Shown here in pieces: positions 14,535-20,709 of a stretch of DNA of 20,709 bases (position 1 is the first letter of the stretch; each line of letters starts with the position of its first letter). Position numbers and translations under genes: made by a program. The notes below the pieces were generated by a model. It was not told the origin of the DNA. It did not search any database and saw nothing but the letters and a program-made list of their open reading frames with translations. The stretch comes from a virus, in IMG/VR virus record IMGVR_UViG_3300005529_000111, positions 1 to 20,709 of that record. One strand, written 5' to 3'.

Positions 14535-15358
14535 ACAAACTTATCCGCACAATTCATCCCGAGGTCCGCATCATCGATCGCGCGAAGGGACTGGTTGATT
14601 ATATCGCCAGCGACGAAACGCTCGATCACTACCGCGAAATCATTCGGGCGACTGGCTGGCGCTTCACTTACTTCAAGAAGAATGCTCCGTTTGTCGACAG
14701 CCATCACTACTACACAATCGGAAATCTCCTCGGCAAGATCCTCGATTTTAAAGTTGCCGGAAAACAGCTCGTCGAGCGCGTGCAATGGGCCATCGACACC
14801 GGATCGGATCTCGCAAAGCTCGGTTGGGATCTGACCGTCGGCGGTTATTTGAAAGCCGTCAGCGTCGGCTTCATCCCGAAGCGCGTCGTCACAAAATGGG
14901 ACAACGACCCATCCAATTTTCAGAGCACGATCGCAGAGATGGGAATCTCTGCAGAGGAAGCGGCCGTGCTTCGCGCAATTTATCTGGAGCAGGAACAGAT
15001 CGAGCTGAGTGCCTGCATCATCGGCGCAAATCCGAACGCGCTCGCCAAGGCGCACATCGACGGCGTGGCTAAGGATGAAACTCTCGAAAAACTCGGCTTC
15101 GACGACAACGGTCTGCAGTTCCTTCATGAGAGCGCGGCCGCATACGAGAACGCTACGCCGGCACAACAGGCAGTGATCCGCTTCGAGCTCGGCCGGATTA
15201 CCAGCCGCCAGTCGGGCCCGGACAAAACTTTTCGCCAGGACAACGCACCGCACAGAGCAGCTTCGCCCGATAACGGCGCTGACGACGAAGCCGCAATCCA
15301 GCGCCGACGCAAAGCGTTCCTGGCGGAATTAAAAACCGCAACTCAACCAAAGGATTAA
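14531..15358 (+). CDS. Prohead maturation serine protease (HK97-type)
   Basis: Encodes 275 residues from ATG 14531; the frame is open upstream, but this start is coupled to the previous stop and gives the normal N-terminus. Protease features are the strand DETLDHYREIIRATGW, the histidine motif VDSHHYYTIGNLLGKI (His58 candidate), and the serine motif GGYLKAVSVGFIPKRV (Ser111), followed by ELSACIIGANPNALAKAH. These match the S78/U35 family, which cleaves scaffold and the capsid delta domain during head maturation. The C-terminal 70 residues are charged and probably disordered, possibly a scaffold-like tail. The capsid gene starts two bases after its stop, the standard order. Confidence 0.88.
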   Translation: MNKLIRTIHPEVRIIDRAKGLVDYIASDETLDHYREIIRATGWRFTYFKKNAPFVDSHHYYTIGNLLGKILDFKVAGKQLVERVQWAIDTGSDLAKLGWDLTVGGYLKAVSVGFIPKRVVTKWDNDPSNFQSTIAEMGISAEEAAVLRAIYLEQEQIELSACIIGANPNALAKAHIDGVAKDETLEKLGFDDNGLQFLHESAAAYENATPAQQAVIRFELGRITSRQSGPDKTFRQDNAPHRAASPDNGADDEAAIQRRRKAFLAELKTATQPKD

Positions 15359-15359
15359 A

Positions 15360-16886
15360 ATGTTAAGATTCCAAAATTCAAAACGCTCGGTGCGCTTGCA
15401 CCGTGCGGCATGCAAGTGGGGCGCGTTCGCTCTGCTTGCCGTTGTAGCGATCGCCGCGGCGACCGCTGTCATCCCACACATCGGTCATCTTCCATCGTTT
15501 GATGCGATCGCATCGATCGGCGGGAGTGGAACGCTTCTGGCGTTTCCTGTTATCGGCGCGATGGGATTCCATTCCGGTCGTGGCTTGTTCTTCATGGACA
15601 AAGCCGATGACGCCGGCGGCGGAGGTAATGGAGAATACACGCCGAAAGATGACTTCGAAAAGGCGGTGCTGTCATCGGTTAAAGAATTGCAGGCAAGTCT
15701 TGCGAAAGTGCAAAGTGGCCACGGAAAAGATATCGCCGATCTGAAACAAGCCTCCGACGACGTCGCGAGAAAGCTCGTCGAGTTCCAGAAGAACCAAATG
15801 ACGTTGAAGAGCCGTGCGCTTCGTATCGCCAGACCCGGACAGGTTAGCCAGGATTGCGCACGCCATCTAGGGGCAGTCGCTTTAGCTATTGCTCTTAAGA
15901 CGGGCAAAATCTCGGAGCACTCGGACACCGTCGAAGCTCAGGTTAAAGAGATCCTGGGCGTCGAATGGAAATCTTCGATCACTGCTTCCGACATTCCGCT
16001 TCCCACTGAATATAGTGGCGAGATCGTCGAGTTGGTCAGCATGTATGGCAAAGCTCGATTGTACGGCACAGTTTACCCACTCGGCGCCGGGACGGTGAAA
16101 TTGCCGAGGCTCAGCACCGACCCAACGTTCGGCCTGATCGGAATGAGCGTCACGGTCACGGAGAAATCCCCGCAGGCGGCATTCGTAACGTTCGCTGCTG
16201 AGAAATTCGGCGGACTTGTTCGGTTGCCGAGCGAAATCGACGAGGACTCAATCATTCCGATGGGCCAATTCCTGGCGCGTTATGCTGCCAGGCAAATGGC
16301 GCTCTGCGAAGATTCCACGTTCTTCAAGAGCGACGGAACTGACACTGCGAATACTTACAACGGTGCAGTCAAAGGTCTTTGCTTCTCGGTCATCGACAAT
16401 TCGAAAGTCGTTCAAATGGCTTCGACGAAGACTCATTACAGCGACGCCACGCTCGCGAATCTCCGGGCACTGCGCGCTGTTCCGGATGAGGCTGCTCTCG
16501 AAACGGCCGCATATTACATGCACCCGACGTTTGAGCAGTTGCTCAGCACGTTCAACACAGGAGGCGATCGCCCGTACAATCCGCAGGCGCAAATCGCTGG
16601 CTTCGGAGCGAACCCGATCACGACCGGCCCGACCCTTGATGGTTTCCCGATCCGGTGGGTGAACACGATGCCGGCGTATTCCACGGCCGCGAACGTGAGT
16701 AAGGTTTTCATTCTGTTCGGAGATCCGAGTTATCAATATCTCGGCATCCGCGGCGGAATGCGCTTCGCCAGCTCATCGGAAGCCGGATTCACGACGGACG
16801 AAATCCTGGTGCGCGCGCTGGAGCGTTATCAAATCGGTCTCATGGCCCTTGGCGCAGTCGCAGGTCTCGAAACCGCAGCGAGCTAA
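15360..16886 (+). CDS. Major capsid protein (HK97 fold) with hydrophobic N-terminal extension
   Basis: Encodes 508 residues; AAAGGA lies just before ATG 15360. From residue 97 to 146 there is a charged coiled-coil segment like the delta (scaffold) domain of HK97-type capsids. It is followed by the shell domain: TASDIPLPTEYSGEIVELV, LPRLSTDPTFG, TEKSPQAAFVTFAAEKFGG (spine and E-loop region), SEIDEDSIIPMGQFLARYAA, ALCEDSTFFKSDGTDTANTY, a MHPTFEQLLSTFN helix, DGFPIRWVNTMP and a closing GMRFASSSEAGFTTDEILVR. Order and length fit Phage_capsid. Residues 1-78 are unusual: a basic start, then two hydrophobic stretches at about 21-39 and 54-70. ATG 15594 (MDKADDAGGGG) would remove them but has no ribosome site. 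The protease encoded upstream would presumably remove this part. Confidence 0.88.
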   Translation: MLRFQNSKRSVRLHRAACKWGAFALLAVVAIAAATAVIPHIGHLPSFDAIASIGGSGTLLAFPVIGAMGFHSGRGLFFMDKADDAGGGGNGEYTPKDDFEKAVLSSVKELQASLAKVQSGHGKDIADLKQASDDVARKLVEFQKNQMTLKSRALRIARPGQVSQDCARHLGAVALAIALKTGKISEHSDTVEAQVKEILGVEWKSSITASDIPLPTEYSGEIVELVSMYGKARLYGTVYPLGAGTVKLPRLSTDPTFGLIGMSVTVTEKSPQAAFVTFAAEKFGGLVRLPSEIDEDSIIPMGQFLARYAARQMALCEDSTFFKSDGTDTANTYNGAVKGLCFSVIDNSKVVQMASTKTHYSDATLANLRALRAVPDEAALETAAYYMHPTFEQLLSTFNTGGDRPYNPQAQIAGFGANPITTGPTLDGFPIRWVNTMPAYSTAANVSKVFILFGDPSYQYLGIRGGMRFASSSEAGFTTDEILVRALERYQIGLMALGAVAGLETAAS

Positions 16887-16888
16887 TC

Positions 16889-16916
16889 GAATCGCGCTTT
16901 AACGCTTCATCGATTC
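16889..16916 (+). promoter_or_regulatory. Weak hairpin after the major capsid gene
   Basis: A 6-bp stem GAATCG / CGATTC encloses a 16-base loop that contains TTTAACGCTTC. The same 11-mer occurs after the tail tube gene (19640-19650). There is no T-run, so a standard terminator is unlikely. It might mark an mRNA processing site or be a chance structure. Confidence 0.3.
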
Positions 16917-16943
16917 AGTTCAACGCCTAACGAAAGGAGACTT

Positions 16944-17144
16944 ATGGCCGAAGAAAACAAGGGCGACCAAAAGCCGCCTGAGCCGCCTCAAGAAGAGCAG
17001 AGCGAAGAGATGACTCATTACCGCCATCCCGATGGGCACTGGGAGGAAATGACAAAATCTCAAGCAGCTAAGCTCGCGGCGAAAGACGGCAAAAAGTCCG
17101 AGGAGGACTGGAAGAGCCAGATCAAAACGCGCGGACCCAAATAA
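16944..17144 (+). CDS. Small highly charged protein after the capsid gene
   Basis: Encodes 66 residues with a strong ribosome site, AAAGGAGA, about seven bases upstream. The N-terminal third is acidic and Pro/Glu-rich (KGDQKPPEPPQEEQSEEM). The middle HYRHPDGHWEEMTKSQAAKL contains the motif H-P-D-G-H-W-x-x-M-(T/S). The end is basic. Its position directly after the capsid, and the strong ribosome site, suggest a structural or head-completion role, but I recognise no family. Confidence 0.6.
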   Translation: MAEENKGDQKPPEPPQEEQSEEMTHYRHPDGHWEEMTKSQAAKLAAKDGKKSEEDWKSQIKTRGPK

Positions 17145-17163
17145 GCCGCGCGGCATTTCATAC

Positions 17164-17189
17164 ACCGTTCCGGAGAAATCCGGAGCGGT
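17164..17189 (+). promoter_or_regulatory. Hairpin that includes the ribosome site of the connector gene
   Basis: Arms ACCGTTCCGG and CCGGAGCGGT pair over all ten positions (one G-U) with an AGAAAT loop. The GGAG at 17182-17185, the likely Shine-Dalgarno of the gene starting at 17196, lies in the right arm. No T-run follows, so hiding of the ribosome site is more likely than termination. Confidence 0.5.
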
Positions 17190-17195
17190 AATGAG

Positions 17196-17813
17196 ATGAA
17201 CTTGATCATCGGAAACATCGATCAGCTGAAATCTGTTGTGCTCCCGGAAAATCTACGGGATCACTCCGAGTGGGACGACGCTCTGTCGGACCTCGGCAAA
17301 GGCGTCGCAGCTGCGCTGCAAGCTTATTGCAATCGCAAGTTCGAGCGCATTGTGGACGACACTTTTGAGCGCAGCGCAAATTGTACTTACATCTCGCTGC
17401 CGCGTTTCCCGATCGAGTCGGTTTCCCTGGTCGAGCTAAAGGTCGACGAGCAACAAGGGTTCAGCGAATTGCCGGATAACACTGCGCTCACGATCAACAA
17501 AGAAGCCGGCCTCATTGAATTCGGCAGCATCATCGGTTCCTGGACTTCGCGTGTGCGCGTCACTTACACGGGCGGTTTCTGGGTCAATTATGATTGGCCG
17601 GCCGAAGCGACTCTGCCATCCGGCGCTACGGAAATGCCGGCGGATCTGATCCACGCCTGGCATTTGCAGGTCCAGCACGAAATAGAGGCCACGAACCTTC
17701 TCAGAGGCGTGGCAGCAAAGCGCACACAGGACAAGGCCGAGACCAGAACGGGTGAGATCAAGCTTATCGAGCGAGTGAAACAAATGCTGAAGCCGTTCGT
17801 TCGTTACTCATGA
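17196..17813 (+). CDS. Head-tail connector protein (gp6-like)
   Basis: Encodes 205 residues. Its features match the gp6-type head-tail adaptor group that docks below the portal: an N-terminal helical part with LGKGVAAALQAYCNRKFERI, then a strand region TYISLPRFPIESVSLVELKV, GLIEFGSIIGSWTSRVRVTY and TGGFWVNYDWP, and a C-terminal helix MPADLIHAWHLQVQHEIEAT. The Y-C-x-R-x-F-E pattern followed by L-P-x-F-P-I-x-S-V is typical. It is longer than the smallest members because of a C-terminal helix ending VKQMLKPFVRYS. It follows the capsid and small head gene and overlaps the next gene by ATGA. Its translation may be limited by the hairpin just upstream. Confidence 0.78.
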   Translation: MNLIIGNIDQLKSVVLPENLRDHSEWDDALSDLGKGVAAALQAYCNRKFERIVDDTFERSANCTYISLPRFPIESVSLVELKVDEQQGFSELPDNTALTINKEAGLIEFGSIIGSWTSRVRVTYTGGFWVNYDWPAEATLPSGATEMPADLIHAWHLQVQHEIEATNLLRGVAAKRTQDKAETRTGEIKLIERVKQMLKPFVRYS

Positions 17814-18388
17814 GTCTGACCATCGAAATCGCTCTCAGTCCCGAAGCGCAGGCAATCCTCCGCAACTTCGAGACGCTGCCTCCGCGCATGCTCGAAAAAA
17901 TGCGGCAGGCGATGGATGACGCGAACAACATCGTTCTCGGGCAAACGATCAAGACGCGGTTCCGCGGAGTTTCGCCTCGGCCGTTCCCGCCGAGCCAACA
18001 TCGATTGCGCGTTCGCACCGCGCGTCTCTGGCAATCATTGCGCGCGAGCAAAGCGCAGATCGCTGGCGGCAACGCGGTGCAGAGCTCGATGGGATCGAAC
18101 GTTGTTTATTTCCGCCCTCACGAATTTGGATCGACAGCCAGCGGCACCACGACAGTCCGATCTTTCACTCGAAGGCAGCCTTCGCGAAACGTCCGCGCCC
18201 CCCTCGGTCCGCGCGGAAAATTCCAAAAGCTCACCGCAACCGGAATCGCGGTTGTTCGATCCCATTCGCGTCGGTGGAAACAAAACATTCCTGCGCGTGC
18301 GCCGCTCCGGACCGGCATCGAAGAAAATATACCGCTCTACAGCGAACTGCTTTCAAAAGCGGTCCTGGAGTCAGTGAAAGGCGAGTGA
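17810..18388 (+). CDS. Head-tail joining / virion morphogenesis protein (Mu gpG or HK97 gp10-like)
   Basis: Encodes 192 residues. An amphipathic N-terminus with LPPRMLEKMRQAMDDANNIV is followed by TIKTRFRG, PFPPSQHRLRVRTARLWQSL, a beta region GGNAVQSSMGSNVVYFRPHE, and the ending IPARAPLRTGIEENIPLYSE. The succession helix, R-T-x-x-L-x-x-S, strand hairpin with F-G, then P-A-R-x-x-L is typical of the tail-completion/virion morphogenesis group found between the head adaptor and the tail terminator. The protein is strongly basic in the middle. It overlaps the upstream stop by ATGA. Confidence 0.7.
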   Translation: MSLTIEIALSPEAQAILRNFETLPPRMLEKMRQAMDDANNIVLGQTIKTRFRGVSPRPFPPSQHRLRVRTARLWQSLRASKAQIAGGNAVQSSMGSNVVYFRPHEFGSTASGTTTVRSFTRRQPSRNVRAPLGPRGKFQKLTATGIAVVRSHSRRWKQNIPARAPLRTGIEENIPLYSELLSKAVLESVKGE

Positions 18389-18389
18389 C

Positions 18390-18869
18390 GTGTTAGCCGA
18401 AATTCAACAAGCGTGCGCCGATTACCTCAATGGCGTTGTAACGCCGCCAGGTCTCCCGGAATGCACCTTCTTCAAAAAAGAGCCTGCGATAAAGGTGATT
18501 ACCGAGCAGCTCGACGATTATGAAAGCGCGATCGAGCGCGACGTTCAATCGCTGGGCATCTGCGTGTTGATCATGACGGTCACGGCGAAGGATTCTCAGA
18601 ATCAATTTCCAGGCGGCCTCGCGTTCGACAAAATCGACGTGCGCGCTCGCGCAATGGGCGATCCGTTCATCGCCCAACGCACAGTCGGCGTCGACGTCGC
18701 TACCGCAGCTGAAGCCGCGGCCTGGTATCTGCGCAAGCTCCGTCCGCTCGATCGAGGTGGAACGCTCACCTTGCAATCGATCGAGCTCGCGGAGGACCGC
18801 GCAGCTCCCGTCGCTTACGACGCAATATTTTCGCTCTCAGCAGAGAGCGATTCTCCCCCGGAACGTTAG
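18390..18869 (+). CDS. Probable tail terminator / neck protein
   Basis: Encodes 159 residues from GTG 18390, one base after the previous stop, with GAAAGGCGAG upstream. The form is a helix (EIQQACADYLNG), an exposed loop, then strands: IERDVQSLGICVLIMTVTAK and FDKIDVRARAMGDPFIAQRT, a helix AAEAAAWYLRKLRPLDRGG, and strands LTLQSIELAEDRAAP. An alpha-beta protein of this size between the gp10-like protein and the tail tube is most often the tail terminator, which caps the tube and fixes its end. The call is based mainly on position and fold pattern. Confidence 0.55.
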   Translation: MLAEIQQACADYLNGVVTPPGLPECTFFKKEPAIKVITEQLDDYESAIERDVQSLGICVLIMTVTAKDSQNQFPGGLAFDKIDVRARAMGDPFIAQRTVGVDVATAAEAAAWYLRKLRPLDRGGTLTLQSIELAEDRAAPVAYDAIFSLSAESDSPPER

Positions 18870-18896
18870 TGAACCAAAACCCCAAACCAAAAACAC

Positions 18897-19634
18897 ATGA
18901 ACTATAAAAAACTCATCGTCGGAAATAATTTGTTTTTCGGCCGCGACAAGGGTGACAACTTCGTCGTCCAGGCCGGAACAGTGGCCGTCGTCCTCGGCGA
19001 CGCGACGGTCACCGGCACAGGAACCACGTTCACCGGCATCCCAAACGGAACGATCCTCACGATCGGCGGCCGCAAAGTTGTCGTGGATTCAGTGACTGAT
19101 GCCACGCACCTGGAGCTCGCCTTCCCGTGGAGCCTGCCCAGCGCGAGCAGTCTCCCCTGGTGGAAGAACGTCGATAACAGCATCGACTTCGATAATCCGC
19201 CGGCCACCGAAAATGATTGGCTCGATCTCGGTAAGATCGAAGACGTCAATTTCAATCCGAAACGAACGGAAGCAGAGATCTATTCGCCAAACCCTGGCTC
19301 GTATGATCTCTCCGATATCCTGATCAAATCGAAGGAGCTCGGCCTCGAATTCACTCTACAGGAAGTGACCGAGTTCATGATCGAAATGTTGACGGCCTCC
19401 ATCGGCCCGATCGTTGACGATTATCAGCCGTTCACTGCGAGTGGCGCTCTTTACGGTTGGTTCCGTGTCGGCCAATTCGGACAGAACAACGCGCAATTCA
19501 ACCAGCTGAGTGTCTGGGGACGCGCGACGGCCGATGCCACGAAGTTCGGAAACGATCCAGCGAAAGGCAAGGTCAACGTCCGTTGTCTCTCGAATCCGAA
19601 GACGAGCGGCACGCTGGCTCTCGCAGTCGTCTGA
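18897..19634 (+). CDS. Major tail tube protein with inserted beta domain
   Basis: Encodes 245 residues from ATG 18897, after an A/C-rich leader without a ribosome site. The tube fold is visible from about residue 92: WLDLGKIEDVNFNPKRTEAE, IYSPNPGSYDLSDILIKSKE, LGLEFTLQEVTEFMIEMLTA, and the strands ALYGWFRVGQFGQNN and SVWGRATADATKF. These match phage tail tube proteins. Residues of about 26-78 (GTVAVVLGDATVTGTGTTFT, then GTILTIGGRKVVVDSVTDAT) form a separate beta domain of the G-T-V-x-V-x-x-G-x-x-x-V-T-G-T-G-T kind, apparently inserted close to the N-terminus. No sheath gene is next to it, supporting a non-contractile tail. Confidence 0.75.
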   Translation: MNYKKLIVGNNLFFGRDKGDNFVVQAGTVAVVLGDATVTGTGTTFTGIPNGTILTIGGRKVVVDSVTDATHLELAFPWSLPSASSLPWWKNVDNSIDFDNPPATENDWLDLGKIEDVNFNPKRTEAEIYSPNPGSYDLSDILIKSKELGLEFTLQEVTEFMIEMLTASIGPIVDDYQPFTASGALYGWFRVGQFGQNNAQFNQLSVWGRATADATKFGNDPAKGKVNVRCLSNPKTSGTLALAVV

Positions 19635-19635
19635 T

Positions 19636-19671
19636 CCGTTTTAACGCTTCGGTCCTTTAACGTTTACACGG
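19636..19671 (+). promoter_or_regulatory. Imperfect hairpin after the tail tube gene
   Basis: Arms CCGTTTTAACG and CGTTTACACGG pair at 9 of 11 positions around a 14-base loop. It starts two bases after the tail tube stop and ends 12 bases before the next ATG. It contains the 11-mer TTTAACGCTTC shared with the spacer after the capsid gene. No T-run follows. It could lower downstream translation or stabilise the tail tube transcript. Confidence 0.35.
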
Positions 19672-19683
19672 CAGCGCGACGCG

Positions 19684-20094
19684 ATGCTGGTCACGGCCAC
19701 ATGGCAAATAAAGCTTGGCTCGTTGGTCTTGCTCGATTGGGGCGAGCTCATGGACGACGAGCCGCGCATCGACCGCGCCCAGGTTAATGACATCGTCCCG
19801 ACACTTGGTGCCAGTGTAAAAAAGATCTTCACGCGCGATAACGTCTCGCACGTTCTCAGGTTCACTCGCGTGAAGATCTTCGATGACGACATTGCGGCCC
19901 GCGAGTTCCTGTTGACTCATACGGCCGCGATTCCGTCATCGCTGCAGAACTGCACGATCAAGCGCGCTAATTATACCGGCGCACCTGTCACTACACTTGC
20001 AAATGCCGTGATCGATCAAAGCGGCTTCCAAGCCCGCTGCGAAGCTAATCGGTTCATCGCTAGCTATCAGCTGATCGGAGGAGCGCTCACATAA
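19684..20094 (+). CDS. Tail protein of unknown function between tube and tape measure
   Basis: Encodes 136 residues. It is rich in beta patterns: ATWQIKLGSLVLLDWGELMD at the start, then SHVLRFTRVKIFDDDIAARE, a helix, and NCTIKRANYTGAPVTTLANA. The place between tail tube and tape measure is normally taken by tail assembly chaperones, but this protein is strand-rich rather than helical and no second, frameshifted product is visible. It could be a small tube-related or tail-tip component. I do not recognise the family. The start at ATG 19684 is uncertain, since no ribosome site is clear. Confidence 0.6.
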   Translation: MLVTATWQIKLGSLVLLDWGELMDDEPRIDRAQVNDIVPTLGASVKKIFTRDNVSHVLRFTRVKIFDDDIAAREFLLTHTAAIPSSLQNCTIKRANYTGAPVTTLANAVIDQSGFQARCEANRFIASYQLIGGALT

Positions 20095-20097
20095 GCC

Positions 20098-20709
20098 ATG
20101 GCCGATCAATTCGACATCAACGTCAGGTCGAAGGCCGATATCTCCGGCGCGAAGCAGCAAGAGCAGGCGCTTAAAGATGTCGAGCTGCAGGCCCGAAAAA
20201 CCCAAGCGGCTACAACGACAGCTGCAGCCACGCCAACTCCTCGTGCTGCTACTCCAGCGGCCGCCGCCGCAGCTGAGGCCGAAGCCGGCGCGAGCGTCAG
20301 CGCTCTTGGAAGTTTAATCGGAAGTTTCGCCGGCATCGGCATCCTGGGAGCGATCGAGTTTATCGCAGGCAAGATTCAAAGCTGGGCCGAGAATCTTCGC
20401 CGCACGGCCGAGGAACAACGTAGCCTGAACCGCGAAATCGATCAGGCTGTCCGCTCATACGAGAAAATTCGCACACCGGAACAGTGGGACCGCGAGAACG
20501 AAAAGATCGAGGAACAAATTCAAAAGCTGCGGGACAGACGAGCGGTCACTACCGATTCCCGCGAGATCGATCAGCTCAACCAGGAAATCGCGGCGTACGA
20601 GCGGCAGCAAACGGATCTAGCGATCCTGGCTCGCCGCGGACTTGAACGCGCGCAGATCGAACAACAGGTCGCCATAGCAATTCGTGGTCAGATCATTGCG
20701 ATCGCGGAG
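20098..20709 (+). CDS. Tail tape measure protein, N-terminal part (cut by window edge)
   Basis: The frame is open from ATG 20098 to the right edge, giving 204 residues without a stop. It starts three bases after the previous stop, with GGAGGAG about 15 bases upstream. It begins MADQFDINVRSKADISGAKQ, then a charged helix, an Ala/Thr/Pro-rich stretch (about residues 38-60), and a Gly-rich hydrophobic segment ALGSLIGSFAGIGILGAIEF. Long coiled-coil helices follow (ENEKIEEQIQKLRDRRAVTT, EIDQLNQEIAAYERQQTDLA). This composition, an early hydrophobic segment and the place after the tail tube genes fit the tape measure protein, which sets tail length. The rest of the gene is outside the window. Confidence 0.75.
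   Translation, partial: MADQFDINVRSKADISGAKQQEQALKDVELQARKTQAATTTAAATPTPRAATPAAAAAAEAEAGASVSALGSLIGSFAGIGILGAIEFIAGKIQSWAENLRRTAEEQRSLNREIDQAVRSYEKIRTPEQWDRENEKIEEQIQKLRDRRAVTTDSREIDQLNQEIAAYERQQTDLAILARRGLERAQIEQQVAIAIRGQIIAIAE

Noticed and set aside
1-20709. Integrase, attachment sites, tRNA genes or diversity-generating retroelement
   Set aside because: No recombinase, reverse transcriptase or tRNA-like fold was seen; the dispersed repeats are too short and wrongly placed for template/variable repeats.

Overview
The window is a stretch of tailed double-stranded DNA phage (or prophage) genome. All supported genes lie on the + strand, tightly packed, and many are joined by ATGA or GTGA stop/start overlaps. 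No integrase, repressor, replication gene, tRNA or rRNA is visible. A bacterial host from the Verrucomicrobiota, of the soil Chthoniobacterales/'Udaeobacter' type, is an inference. It rests on the long Thr-Pro / Ala-Thr linkers in a secreted multidomain protein and on short dispersed palindromes of the TGTAGCC(A/G)C type. No sequence search was possible.

Layout. (1) 57-3558: distal tail or adsorption genes. These are a small structural protein, a probable fibre protein with a signal-like N-terminus, a protein of about 16 short repeats, and a BppU-like baseplate domain protein. (2) 3559-3772: a repeat-rich gap. (3) 3773-5191: a four-gene, translationally coupled lysis cassette of lipoprotein, coiled-coil membrane protein, holin-like protein and endolysin. 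(4) 5217-8288: a secreted 1023-residue protein with a beta-helix domain, a glycosidase-like domain and a PASTA-like domain joined by low-complexity linkers. (5) 8285-9928: small genes, two of them with one membrane segment plus a linker or coiled coil, and one winged-helix-like. (6) 9925-11966: small and large terminase. (7) 12052-16886: portal fused to a Mu F-like head protein, a tiny gene, a prohead protease and the major capsid protein. (8) 16944-20709: small head protein, head-tail connectors, tail terminator candidate, tail tube, one unknown tail gene, and the start of the tape measure gene, which runs off the right edge.

The order fibre, lysis, packaging, head, neck, tail tube, tape measure is the usual late order of a long-tailed phage, read from a circularly permuted point. 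A tail tube gene with no sheath gene beside it suggests a siphovirus. The small terminase, MuF and gpG-like genes resemble Mu-type modules, while the protease and capsid are HK97-type, so the genome is a mosaic.

The most unusual signal is a set of short dispersed elements: a 29-bp repeat in three intergenic gaps, a covarying GC-rich hairpin attached to one of them and also found in frame inside two structural genes, and a 21-bp palindromic element in two opposite orientations. They look like host-type REP or miniature repeats that have entered the phage, in places becoming protein-coding sequence. Other points of interest are a 56-residue super-repeat protein, an inserted beta domain in the tail tube protein, and a major capsid protein with a hydrophobic N-terminal extension.
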